Source: DATARH01 sp035504075 (GTDB lineage Bacteria; Pseudomonadota; Alphaproteobacteria; ATCC43930; CGMCC-115725). Taken from it: a stretch of DNA of 49,010 bases. Positions within the stretch are counted from its first letter, which is position 1. Every line of letters starts with the position of its first letter. Below are positions 26,847 to 35,194 of the stretch, one piece after another. Position numbers and translations under genes: made by a program. The notes below the pieces were generated by a model that saw only the letters and a program-made list of their open reading frames with translations, made no database searches and was not told the DNA's origin. Where the stretch lies: positions 1-49,010 of the forward strand of contig DATJSO010000252.1 in assembly GCA_035504075.1 (NCBI GenBank). Direction: 5' to 3'.

Positions 26847-27398
26847 ATGCAGGAAGCAGCGCCTCGCCTCAGCCACGTCGGGCTTTATGTCACCGACGTG
26901 CCGAAGATGATCGATTTCTATACCCAGGTCCTCGGGTTCGTCGTCAGCGACGGAGCGCCGGACGGGCGCATCACATTCCTGTCGCGCAACCCCTCGGACC
27001 ATCACCAGGTCGTGCTCGTGCGCGGGCGAGAGACCGAACTCGAAACCCCCATGGTGCAGCAGGTGTCGTTCAACGTCGGCAATCTCCCCGCCGTGCAGCG
27101 CGCCTACAAAAAGATCGTCGCGGCCGGTTGCGAAGGCATCCGCCCGGTCAGCCACGGCAACGCCTGGTCGGTGTATTTCCGCGATCCCGAAGGTAACCAG
27201 ATCGAGATGTTCTGCGACACGCCGTGGTACGTGCCGCAGCCGTGCGGCTTCAAGATCGACCTCGATGCGAGCGAGGACGAGGTCTACCGCTTCACCGAGG
27301 AACAATGCAAGGCGATGCCCGGCTTCAAGCCGATGGAGGAGTGGCGCGCCGAGATCAGCCGGAAGATCGCGGCCAAGCTCGCAGCGGCGGCGGATTAA
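26847..27398 (+). CDS. VOC family extradiol-dioxygenase-like protein
   Basis: The 183-residue product begins MQEAAPRLSHVGLYVTDVPK, chosen because TTGGAG lies 8 nt before this ATG; a start at 26793 would lie inside the promoter. The glyoxalase-fold metal ligands are visible: LSHVGLYV (His), HHQVVLV (His) and WSVYFRDPEGNQIEMFCDTP (Glu). The DPEGNQIE motif and the length resemble type I extradiol dioxygenases and 2,3-dihydroxybiphenyl dioxygenase relatives, with a C-terminal extension (RFTEEQCKAMPGFKPMEEW). Probably LysR-controlled. The actual substrate is not predictable. Confidence 0.88.
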   Translation: MQEAAPRLSHVGLYVTDVPKMIDFYTQVLGFVVSDGAPDGRITFLSRNPSDHHQVVLVRGRETELETPMVQQVSFNVGNLPAVQRAYKKIVAAGCEGIRPVSHGNAWSVYFRDPEGNQIEMFCDTPWYVPQPCGFKIDLDASEDEVYRFTEEQCKAMPGFKPMEEWRAEISRKIAAKLAAAAD

Positions 27399-27402
27399 TC
27401 GC

Positions 27403-27517
27403 CGCCATTCCGGGCGCTCCCGCGCCGCAAGGCGGGCCGGGATCGACGCACCAATGACGCCGTGTTCCTGAATTCCGGGTCTGGCCTTGCGCGCCGGCCC
27501 GGAACGACCCAAGCCAG
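27403..27517. repeat. Palindromic intergenic repeat between VOC and DOPA-dioxygenase genes
   Basis: ATTCCGGGCGCTCCCGCGCC (from 27407) opens one arm and the second unit, ATTCCGGGTCTGGCCTTGCG (from 27472), closes with GGCCCGGAACGAC. Each unit can self-pair through CCGGG/CCCGG and GGCC segments. The GC-rich hairpins could attenuate transcription between two co-directional genes. It has no coding capacity. Confidence 0.65.
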
Positions 27518-27531
27518 AGAAGGAATCATCG

Positions 27532-27906
27532 ATGGACGGTATCCGTGGCTTTCACGCCCATATCTATTACGATGCCGATACCAAAGCGAAAGCGGCGCGC
27601 GTGCGCGAAGCTCTGCTCGCCACGTTCAAGGTTGAGCCGGGCGGGTTCAGTGACGAACCCGCCGGCCCGCACCCGATCTCGCAATGCAACGTCATCTTCG
27701 AAGTGCCGGAATTCCAGAACGTCGTGCCGTGGCTGATGCTGAACCGCGACGGCCTTGACGTGCTGGTTCATCCGCTGACCGACAGCAACGTCGATGACCA
27801 CAGCAAAAACGCGCTGTGGCTCGGCACGCCGGTGCCGCTGAAGCTCGAGGTGCTGAACCCGCAATACCGCCAGAGCCTGTTGCCGTCATCGCAGCGCGCG
27901 GCCTAG
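27532..27906 (+). CDS. DOPA 4,5-dioxygenase family protein
   Basis: The 124-residue product (start MDGIRGFHAHIYYDADTKA after GAGAAGGAATC) matches the small DOPA-dioxygenase/YcaC-like family of aromatic ring-cleavage enzymes. FHAHIYYD carries the His-x-His pair, AGPHPISQCNVIFEV a further His, and LDVLVHPLTDSNVDDHSKNA the final His motif. The fold is a ferredoxin-like beta-alpha-beta and the family is non-haem-metal dependent. It supports the view of a local aromatic catabolic group with the amidohydrolase and the VOC gene. Many bacterial members have no known substrate. Confidence 0.88.
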   Translation: MDGIRGFHAHIYYDADTKAKAARVREALLATFKVEPGGFSDEPAGPHPISQCNVIFEVPEFQNVVPWLMLNRDGLDVLVHPLTDSNVDDHSKNALWLGTPVPLKLEVLNPQYRQSLLPSSQRAA

Positions 27907-27961
27907 AAGACGCCACGGCCGCTCCGGTAATCTCACCCGGCGCAGGCAAGCGGAGGGCTGC

Positions 27962-28747
27962 ATGACGCTGCGAGGCAAGACTGCGATCGTGACCGGCTCG
28001 ACGAGCGGCATCGGGCAGGGCATCGCCGCGGCGCTTGCCGCCGAGGGGTGCGCAATCGTGCTGAACGGGTTCGGCGATCCGACGGCGATCGAGCGGTTAC
28101 GCCGCGACATCGCCGATCGCCACGGCATCGAAGCACTCTATGTTGCGGCCGATATGGGGCAGCCGGCCGAGATTCGCCGCCTGGTCGCGACCGCAGTCGA
28201 GGCGTTTGGCGGCATCGACATTCTCGTCAATAATGCCGGCATCCAGCATGTCGCACCGATCGCCAAGTTCCCCGAAGACCGCTGGGACGCCGTTATCGCG
28301 ATCAACCTGTCGGCGGCGTTTCACGCGACGAAGGCCGCCCTGCCGCCGATGATCGCGAAGGGCTGGGGCCGCATCGTCAACATTGCCTCGGCGCACGGCC
28401 TCGTCGCGAGCGGCGAGAAGGCGGCCTATGTCAGCGCCAAGCACGGCCTTGTCGGCCTGACCAAGGTGACGGCGATCGAGACCGCCAACCAAGGCATCAC
28501 GTGCAACGCGATCTGCCCGGGTTGGGTCCTGACACCGCTCGTCGCACAGCAGATCGAGGCGCGAGCGCAGGTGCAGGGCATTGCCGTCGAGCAGGCGCGC
28601 GCGGATCTGCTGCGGGAAAAGCAGCCGATGCTCGATTTTACGACGCCGGAAAAGATCGGCGCGCTCGCGGTGTTCCTGTGCGGCGAGGCGGCGGCGACGA
28701 TTACCGGCGCAGCCCTGTCGATCGACGGCGGCTGGGTCGCGCAATAG
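27962..28747 (+). CDS. bdhA: 3-hydroxybutyrate dehydrogenase (SDR)
   Basis: It oxidises D-3-hydroxybutyrate to acetoacetate with NAD, typically in polyhydroxybutyrate turnover. The short-chain dehydrogenase motifs are intact: AIVTGSTSGIGQGIA near residue 10, LVNNAGIQHVAPI, the catalytic Ser in IVNIASAHGL, and Tyr-x3-Lys in AAYVSAKHGLVGLTK. NAICPGWVLTPLVAQQIE and the C-terminal ITGAALSIDGGWVAQ are characteristic of the BdhA subgroup. The length, 261 residues, is typical. It converges with the AAA ATPase gene, with 15 bp between them. Confidence 0.92.
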   Translation: MTLRGKTAIVTGSTSGIGQGIAAALAAEGCAIVLNGFGDPTAIERLRRDIADRHGIEALYVAADMGQPAEIRRLVATAVEAFGGIDILVNNAGIQHVAPIAKFPEDRWDAVIAINLSAAFHATKAALPPMIAKGWGRIVNIASAHGLVASGEKAAYVSAKHGLVGLTKVTAIETANQGITCNAICPGWVLTPLVAQQIEARAQVQGIAVEQARADLLREKQPMLDFTTPEKIGALAVFLCGEAAATITGAALSIDGGWVAQ

Positions 28748-28762
28748 CGGCCGCTCTTCAGG

Positions 28763-30223
28763 TCAGTGCGCTTCGGCTTGACGGTGGCCCATCCGCTCTT
28801 CGATATCGACATACAGGTTCGCCAACGCCTCGCCGGCCAATTCCCTCGTCAACTGCGGCGCCATCTTGAACGATTTGCAGGTCTCGATGACATGATCGCA
28901 GATAAACCGCGGCTGGTAATATGCCAAACCGTATGATCCCAGCATTTCGATGATATAATCGAAGACATCTTCGGCGAACGTCAAACCGCGTGATTTCGCC
29001 ACGGCGGCGAAAATCTGGCGATACTCATCGCGCGTCGGCTCGAACAATTTGATTTTATATTGGATACGGCGCAGAAACGCGGCGTCCATCAGGTCCGCCG
29101 GCTGCAGATTGGTCGAAAACATCAACAGCACGTCAAACGGCAGCGTGAAGCTGGCGCCCGTATTGAGCTTCAGAAAATCGATCTGGTTCTCCATCGGCAC
29201 GATAAAGCGATTCAGCAGATCATTCGGCGGAAAGCGCTGGCGGCCGAAATCGTCGATCAGAAACATCCCGTTGAGCGCCTTGACATGGAGCGGCGCATCG
29301 TAGAACCGCGCTTCGTTGTTCCACTGCAGCTCCAGCATCTCCATCGTCATCTCGCCGCCCGCCATGACGACCGGCCGCGAGCAGGCCACCCAGCGCTGAT
29401 CGAAGGTCTCGCGGTGCAGGCCGAGCAGCGCCCCATGCTCGTGCGTCGGCTCTTCCTGCGGGCGCGGCTGATGGATCTGCACGTCGAAGATCTTGATGAT
29501 TTGGCCGCCAACCTCGAGCGCATAGGGGATGTAGACCGGGTCCTTGAACAGGCCGGCGATGCGGGTCGACAGCGTCGTCTTGCCGTTGCCCGGCGGTCCG
29601 TACAGCAGCACGCTGCGCCCCGCGTTGATCGCCGGCAGCAGGCGGCGGATCATCGTATCGGGCACGACGAGGCCGGCAAAACCCTGGCGCATTGTCTCTT
29701 CGTACATCATCTCATTGGTGATGCGCTGCTTGTCGATCTGGTCGCGATAAGCTTGCAGCGACACCGGCACGGGCCCGAGATAAACGCTCTGATCGACCGC
29801 CTCCTTCGCGGCGGTGCGGCCGGCTTCGGTCAGCGCGTAATGGGTTGACAGCGCGAGGTCGCTCGTCGCGCCGGTCGCGCCGACGAAGCGCTGGCGTACG
29901 GCATCTTCGACCAGCTGCTGCACGAGGCGGCGCGGCAGCTTCATGCGCCCGGCGAGGTCGAGGATCGTCTCGCACGCCTCGATGTGCATGAACTTCAGCA
30001 TCAAATACAACAGGTTGCGTTCAGAGATGCCGGTTTCCGCAATGTCGGCCGGGATCGGCGGCGCGGTATTGACGACGCCGGCGATCTGGTCGGCCGTCAC
30101 CAGGCCCATTGCCACCAGATTTTCGCCGAGCCGCCCGCCCTCCCGGAGCTGCCGGGCAAGCGCCGCATCGATATCGGCCGGGGTCACCAGGCCCTTCGCC
30201 ACCAGTATGTCGCCCAACTGCAT
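28763..30223 (-). CDS. GspE_N / winged-helix / AAA+ ATPase fusion protein
   Basis: The 486 residues show three parts. Residues 1-50 form a GspE N-terminal (MshEN-like) domain: MQLGDILVAKGLVTPADIDA, then LGENLVAMGLVTADQI. Residues 65-150 look like a winged helix (LPRRLVQQLVEDAV, YALTEAGRTAAKEA). Residues 180-450 are an AAA+ module: Walker A GPPGNGKTT at 209-217, Walker B MFLIDDFGRQ at 320-329, sensor 1 LLMFSTN, and arginines in DAAFLRRIQYK. GspE_N usually precedes a secretion or pilus ATPase; here it is joined to an AAA+ core that looks more like a MoxR/regulatory type. No pilus or secretion gene is nearby. Target unknown. Confidence 0.88.
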   Translation of the reverse strand: MQLGDILVAKGLVTPADIDAALARQLREGGRLGENLVAMGLVTADQIAGVVNTAPPIPADIAETGISERNLLYLMLKFMHIEACETILDLAGRMKLPRRLVQQLVEDAVRQRFVGATGATSDLALSTHYALTEAGRTAAKEAVDQSVYLGPVPVSLQAYRDQIDKQRITNEMMYEETMRQGFAGLVVPDTMIRRLLPAINAGRSVLLYGPPGNGKTTLSTRIAGLFKDPVYIPYALEVGGQIIKIFDVQIHQPRPQEEPTHEHGALLGLHRETFDQRWVACSRPVVMAGGEMTMEMLELQWNNEARFYDAPLHVKALNGMFLIDDFGRQRFPPNDLLNRFIVPMENQIDFLKLNTGASFTLPFDVLLMFSTNLQPADLMDAAFLRRIQYKIKLFEPTRDEYRQIFAAVAKSRGLTFAEDVFDYIIEMLGSYGLAYYQPRFICDHVIETCKSFKMAPQLTRELAGEALANLYVDIEERMGHRQAEAH

Positions 30224-30244
30224 GACGGCCCACCCGATCAGAGC

Positions 30245-30261
30245 GATGCATGAATTGCATC
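30245..30261. promoter_or_regulatory. Inverted repeat upstream of the AAA ATPase
   Basis: GATGCA (30245-30250) and TGCATC (30256-30261) are perfect 6-bp arms with a 5-nt spacer, 22 nt ahead of the ATG at 30223 on the minus strand. It could be an operator. No clear promoter elements accompany it. Confidence 0.25.
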
Positions 30262-30301
30262 GGCTCCTTAATAAAGCGTAACCGCAGCGCCTCAGCCCGC
30301 T

Positions 30302-31293
30302 TCAGCGCTGCGGTTCGACGACGACGGTGCCGGTCTTGCCGCCGGCCTCGACGGCGCGGTGCGCCGCCGCGGTCTCGTAGAGCGGCCAGCGGCCGGCGAC
30401 CGACAAGATGCGCCCCGGCGTCGCGACCCAGTGCGCGATGTCGCGCTGTGCCCGCTGCCGCGCGGCGTGCGGCGAACCGGCAACGACATCGAATGGACGC
30501 TGATGTTGCGCCCCATCAATTCGCGCATCGGCACCTCGGGCGTGCGGTTGCCGTTCGTCGCGTAGACCGCGATGCTGCCGTTCGCCCGCATCGACGCCAG
30601 GGTCGCGGCGAGATTGCCGCCGAAATCAACTTCAACGACGTGATCGACCCCCTCCCCACGGGTCAGGTCGCGAATGCGCGCGGCGACATCTTCGCGCCGG
30701 TAGTCGATGACGTGGTCGGCGCCGCCGGCGCGGGCGCGCGCCGCCTTCTCCGCCGAGCTGACCGTGGCGACGACCGTCGCGCCGGCCCACTTGGCAAGCT
30801 GCACCGCGTAATGGCCGACCGCCCCCGCGCCGCCGGTCACCAGCACGGTCTTGCCGTGCACCGAGCCGGCCAGAAACACGCAGCGATGCGCCGTCATGCA
30901 CGGCACGCCCAACGTCGCACCCTCGGCAAACGACACGTGCTCCGGCAATTCGGTGACCAGATCGACGTCGAGTGCGATGTATTCCGCCGCGGTGCCCATC
31001 CAGCGGCCGTTGCGCTGGCCGTTGTAGAGCCAGACGCGCCGGCCGAGCCAGCGCGCCGGCACACCGGGTCCGGTCTGATCGACAACGCCCGCGCCGTCGC
31101 TGTTCGGCACGACGCGCGGATATTCCATCGGCTGCCCAGGGCCGCCGCGCCGGCGATAGGTGTCGCTCGGATTGACGCCGGAAGCCTCCAGCCGCACCCG
31201 CACTTCGCCCGGCCCCGCCTCCGGCGTCGGCAATTCGCCGCATACCAGGACATCGTCGGCCGCTCCCTGCCGATCGTACGATACCGCGCGCAT
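30302..31293 (-). pseudogene. qor: Quinone oxidoreductase (MDR zinc-less type), single frameshift
   Basis: The intact part starts MRAVSYDRQGAADDVLVCGE and has the MDR signature VWLYNGQRNGRWMGTAAEY, the NADPH loop VLVTGGAGAVGHYAVQLAKW and MGRNISVHSM. After SLP the frame changes: the next frame continues GSPHAARQRAQRDIAHWV and ends VVVEPQR with a stop at 30302-30304. One G missing from a GGG run at about 30480-30490 restores a complete protein of about 330 residues. The uncorrected frame runs on as non-homologous, Arg/Ser-rich sequence to a stop at 30292. A sequencing error is likely; true loss of function is possible. Confidence 0.85.
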
Positions 31294-31440
31294 CGCAATC
31301 TCCCCTGTCGCCGCGCGCCTCAATCGGAGCGCGGCCGGCCGGCAGGTTATGCCCCGGCAGCGGGTGCGACAAGACGCGCCAGGCTGGCGTTGGCCGCGTC
31401 CTCGCGGGCATCGCGACCGCCGCTCGGGCGTTATCGCCGC

Positions 31441-32523
31441 ATGCCGCGCCGCAACGCCGATCACCGCGCCAACAATTTTGACGTCGTGCGCCTCGCAGCG
31501 GCGGTCTCGGTGATTTTTTCCCATTCCTTCCTGATCGCCGCCGGCACGCAGGCGAACGAGCCGTTCGTGATCCTGACCGGCGGCCAGTGCGTGCTGGGGC
31601 TCGTCGGCGTGTTCGTGTTCTTCGTTATCAGCGGGTATCTGGTCACCGGGAGCTTCTGCCGGCGGCCGGAGCCCGGCCGCTTCGCGCTGCGCCGGACGCT
31701 GCGCATCTACCCGGGGCTGCTCGTCAACGTTGCGCTATGTGCGTTCGTTCTCGGCCCGATGGTTACGCAGCTGTCGTTTTCGGGCTATCTCGCCGCACCC
31801 GGCCTGCGGCATTTCCTCGCCGCGGCGGCGACGCTCGACCCCGGAGAATTGACGCTGCCCGGCGTCGTCTTTTCGCACAACGCAGTGGGGCGGCATCTCA
31901 ACGGCTCGTTGTGGACGCTGCGCTACGAGGCGCTGATGTACCTGATGGTCGCCGGCCTCGGCGTGTTGCGCCTGTTGCGCCTGCCGACCGCGATCGCACT
32001 AATCGCTGTCGGCATGGCCGCGGTGTATTTCGAGGACGCGCTGCGGCCGGTGGGCGAATTGTGGCAGTGGGCCTGGCTGCTCGGGCCGTTCGCGGCCGGC
32101 ATGGCCCTGCATCTCCTGCGCGACCGCATCGTCTGGAGCGGCGGCGTCGCGCTCGCGGCATTGGCGGCGCTGGCGCTGTTCACGGCGCTCGGCAGGCTGA
32201 TCCTGCTGTTCCCATTGGCCGGCGCCTATCTCGTGATCTGGTTCTGCCGGCGCTATGACCGGCGGCTCGATTATTCGCGCTGGTGCGGCGACCTGTCCTA
32301 CGGCATCTACATCTATGGCTGGCCGGCCGAAGAATTCGTCATGTGGCTGTCGGGCGGGCGCGCCGCATGGTGGCAGGTGTTCCTATCGTCGCTTTTCATC
32401 GTGCTGCCGGCGGCATGGCTGTCGTGGCACCTTGTCGAAGGCCGCGCGCTGCGCCTGGCGCGTCGGCCGGCGGTCACACCTCCGGCGGATGCGCTGCCCG
32501 CCCCTGCCGCGCTGGAGCGGTGA
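31441..32523 (+). CDS. Acyltransferase 3 family membrane protein
   Basis: This integral membrane protein of 360 residues has about ten hydrophobic helices. The start at ATG 31441 is followed by NNFDVVRLAAAVSVIFSHSF, which carries the conserved His of helix 1. FFVISGYLVTGSF, RRTLRIYPGLL and DLSYGIYIYGWPAEEF near the C-terminus are typical of acyltransferase-3 (OafA-like) enzymes that O-acetylate surface glycans or other exported molecules. It diverges from the quinone oxidoreductase. No glycan genes are adjacent, so the acceptor cannot be inferred. Confidence 0.9.
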   Translation: MPRRNADHRANNFDVVRLAAAVSVIFSHSFLIAAGTQANEPFVILTGGQCVLGLVGVFVFFVISGYLVTGSFCRRPEPGRFALRRTLRIYPGLLVNVALCAFVLGPMVTQLSFSGYLAAPGLRHFLAAAATLDPGELTLPGVVFSHNAVGRHLNGSLWTLRYEALMYLMVAGLGVLRLLRLPTAIALIAVGMAAVYFEDALRPVGELWQWAWLLGPFAAGMALHLLRDRIVWSGGVALAALAALALFTALGRLILLFPLAGAYLVIWFCRRYDRRLDYSRWCGDLSYGIYIYGWPAEEFVMWLSGGRAAWWQVFLSSLFIVLPAAWLSWHLVEGRALRLARRPAVTPPADALPAPAALER

Positions 32524-32599
32524 CGCGACCCCTGGACGCCGGCGCCGCGGTGGTCGAGCCGGTCATCCAGATCCGCGAGGTCAACGCATAGGCCATCGC

Positions 32600-33571
32600 T
32601 CAGCCGAGACGCCAGCCGGCCTCGCGCGCGAATTCCTCGAAAAAATCGATGTCGTAGGCGCGCTCCGGCGCTTGGCGCACGCGGGCGTCGAGCCGGTGCG
32701 CGTCGTCGCCGACGAGGATGCGCCAGCGCTCGGCCTTGACGCCGTCGAGGATGATCTTGGCGGCCTCGGCGGCGCTGGTCGGCGCCTCTTCGCGAAAGCG
32801 CCGTTCCCGCTCAGCAACGAGGCTGCGGATCGCGTCGTCCGGCAGCGCGGCGATGTCGCGGCCCGAGGCCGCGAGACGCGCCTTCGCCTGCGCGATCTGG
32901 CGCGCATCCATCGCGTCCGCCTCAGGGTCGCCGCCCTGGATCTTGCGCGAATTGGCGGCGATGCCGGTGCCGATATGGCCGGGCATCACAACCGAGCATC
33001 TGATGTGCGGCGCGGTGAGGCGCAGATCGGTGATCAGCGCCTCGGTAAAGCCCTTGACCGCGAATTTCGCCGCCGAATAGGCGGTGTGCGGCGTCTTCGG
33101 CCCGATCGATGCCCAGAAGCCGTTGACGCTGCTGGTGTTGACGATGTGGCCTTCCTCGGCCTTCAAGAGCATCGGCAGAAACGCACGGGTGCAATTATAG
33201 ACGCCGCCCCAACAGATGTTGAACGTGCGCTCCCATTCCTCGCGGGGGTGCGCCACCATGCTGCCGCCGCCGCCAATCCCGGCATTGTTGAACAACAGGT
33301 GAATCTTGTCGGTCGCATGGCGCTCGGCAACTTCGTCGCGGAAACGGTTGACCTGCGCTTCGTCCGACACGTCGGCGATGTGCGTCGTGATGCGCAGCCC
33401 TTGCGGCGATCCGGCCGCGGCGCACAGCGCCTGCGTTTCGGCCATGCCACCGGGCGCGACATCGCACATCGCGATATTGCAGTTCTCGGCGACGAGCTGG
33501 CGCACCAGTTCACGCCCCATGCCGCTGCCGCCGCCGGTAACGACGGCGATCTTGCCCGCAAAATTTTTCAT
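32600..33571 (-). CDS. Short-chain dehydrogenase/reductase
   Basis: This 323-residue classical SDR is longer than the usual 250 because of a C-terminal extension. The cofactor motif IAVVTGGGSGMGRELVRQL lies at residues 8-26, NNAGIGGGGSM mid-protein, the catalytic Ser in VNTSSVNGFW and Tyr-x3-Lys in HTAYSAAKFAVKG. The tail (VAERERRFREEAPTSAAEAA, ILVGDDAHRLDARVRQ) occurs in SDRs that act on larger substrates. It is convergent with the acyltransferase gene and lies just downstream of the broken amt gene on the same strand. The substrate is unknown. Confidence 0.9.
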   Translation of the reverse strand: MKNFAGKIAVVTGGGSGMGRELVRQLVAENCNIAMCDVAPGGMAETQALCAAAGSPQGLRITTHIADVSDEAQVNRFRDEVAERHATDKIHLLFNNAGIGGGGSMVAHPREEWERTFNICWGGVYNCTRAFLPMLLKAEEGHIVNTSSVNGFWASIGPKTPHTAYSAAKFAVKGFTEALITDLRLTAPHIRCSVVMPGHIGTGIAANSRKIQGGDPEADAMDARQIAQAKARLAASGRDIAALPDDAIRSLVAERERRFREEAPTSAAEAAKIILDGVKAERWRILVGDDAHRLDARVRQAPERAYDIDFFEEFAREAGWRLG

Positions 33572-33665
33572 GACCCGGGTGTCTCCTCGCTCGCGATGTT
33601 ATACGTGCCCGCCGCTCACACAAGCGCGCACCGGAAAATGCCGCAAAGGCGGCGCCGGAATCGTA

Positions 33666-34946
33666 TTATTCCGCCAAGTCATAGGCGCGCTCGCCGTGGA
33701 TTGCCAAGTCGAGACCTTCGTGCTGCTGTTCGGCACTGACCTTGAGCCCGACGGTCGCCGCCAGCAGCTTGACGATGACGACGGTCCCCGCCGCCGACCA
33801 GACGGCTGCTGCAACGACGCCGAGCAATTGGGCGCGGAATTGCGCGGCCGCGCTCAATTCGTGCCCGAACCCGCTGCCGCCGAATGCCGGGAGCGCGAAC
33901 ATCGCGACGGCCAGCGATCCGAGTATGCCGCCGACGCCATGCACCGCGAATACGTCGAGCGAATCGTCGATCTGCTTGATAAAGCCGGTCGCAAAGAAGC
34001 ACAGCGCGCCGCCGGCGGCTCCCATCAGCGCGGCGCCGACCGGGCCGACATAGCCCGATGCCGGGGTTATCGTCGCAAGCCCGGCGACGCAGCCGGTTAC
34101 GATGCCGACCGATGTCGGCTTGCCGAACCGCAGCCGTTCGATGACGATCCAGGCAAGCCCGGCAGCCGATGCGGCGAGGTGCGTCGCCAGGATCGCAGAG
34201 GCGGCAGACGCGTCGGCGGCGAGCGCGCTGCCGCCGTTGAAGCCAAACCAGCCGAACCACAGCATGCCGGCGCCGGCCATTGTCATGCCGGGGCTGTGGG
34301 GCGGCGAGATGGTGTGGAAAACCGGTGCGCGGACCGATCACCGTCGCCGCAACGAGGGCGGACACGCCTGCCGTGGTGTGCACGACAATGCCGCCGGCGA
34401 AGTCGATCGTACCGAGTGCGGCGAGAAAGCCGCCGCCCCACACCCAATGCGCGACCGGCAGGTAAACCACCACGAGCCACAATGTCGAAACGACAGCACA
34501 AAGCTGAATTTCGCCCGCTCGGTAAAGGCGCCCACGATCAGCGCCGGCGTGATGATCGCAAACGTCATTTGGAACAGCGCGAACGCTGTCTCGGGCACCC
34601 CGTTGGGATGCAGATGTCCGCTGACGTTGTTCAAGAACGCGGCGTCAAGCGACCCGATCAGCGCGTTTCCACGGTCGAAGACGAGGCTGTAGCCGAATGC
34701 CACCCAAAGCAGCGAGACGATGCAGCTGACGACAAAGCAATGCATCAATACCGAAAGCAGATTGCGGGCCCGCACCAGCCCGCCATAGAACAACGCGAGG
34801 CCCGGCAACGTCATGAACAGCACCAGCGCCGAGGCCATCAGCACCCAGGCAGTGGAACCGGTGTCGATCCCTGTCGAAGTCGCCGCTTCGGCCGCCTCGA
34901 TGTGCACCCCGAGGCAGCAACTCGCGGCAAAAAACAAGCGCAGCAT
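33666..34946 (-). pseudogene. amt: Ammonium transporter with two homopolymer frameshifts
   Basis: Amt channels carry ammonium across the inner membrane. The first frame starts MLRLFFAASCCLGVHIEAAE (signal peptide) and contains FMTLPGLALFYGGLVRARN. It breaks after FTERAKFSFVLS near 34490, where TTT should be TTTT. The second frame, TLWLVVVYLPVAHWVWGGGF to GFPHHLAA, contains the first channel His (GGIVVHTTAGV). It breaks near 34300, where a run of four C should be three. The third, MTMAGAGMLWFGWFGFNGG, has the second His (DVFAVHGVGG) and reaches the stop. Corrected length is about 426 residues. No glnK gene is adjacent. An upstream start at 35042 is less likely. Confidence 0.88.
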
Positions 34947-35194
34947 CCGCCGCGTCGCGGCCGATCCCCCGATGCCATCCTGCGTCCCCCAGCCTGTATT
35001 TTCGGCGGCGGCATACTGGCGAATGATCGTCGCCGGCACCACTTCGAACTGGGCCGATCGCCGCGCTGCAGCCCCTGACCGATAGCGCTGCGCGTGGCGG
35101 ATGCCCGGACGACAAACGCGATCGGTCGCCGGCGCTCTGTCCGGTACCCAACCGGCCGGGCGCGACAGATTGAGCCACTGGGGGATTTGCGCCG

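Noticed and set aside
33306..35078. A 590-codon plus-strand open frame
   Set aside because: It is antisense to the amt homology, which is unmistakable on the minus strand even though frameshifted.
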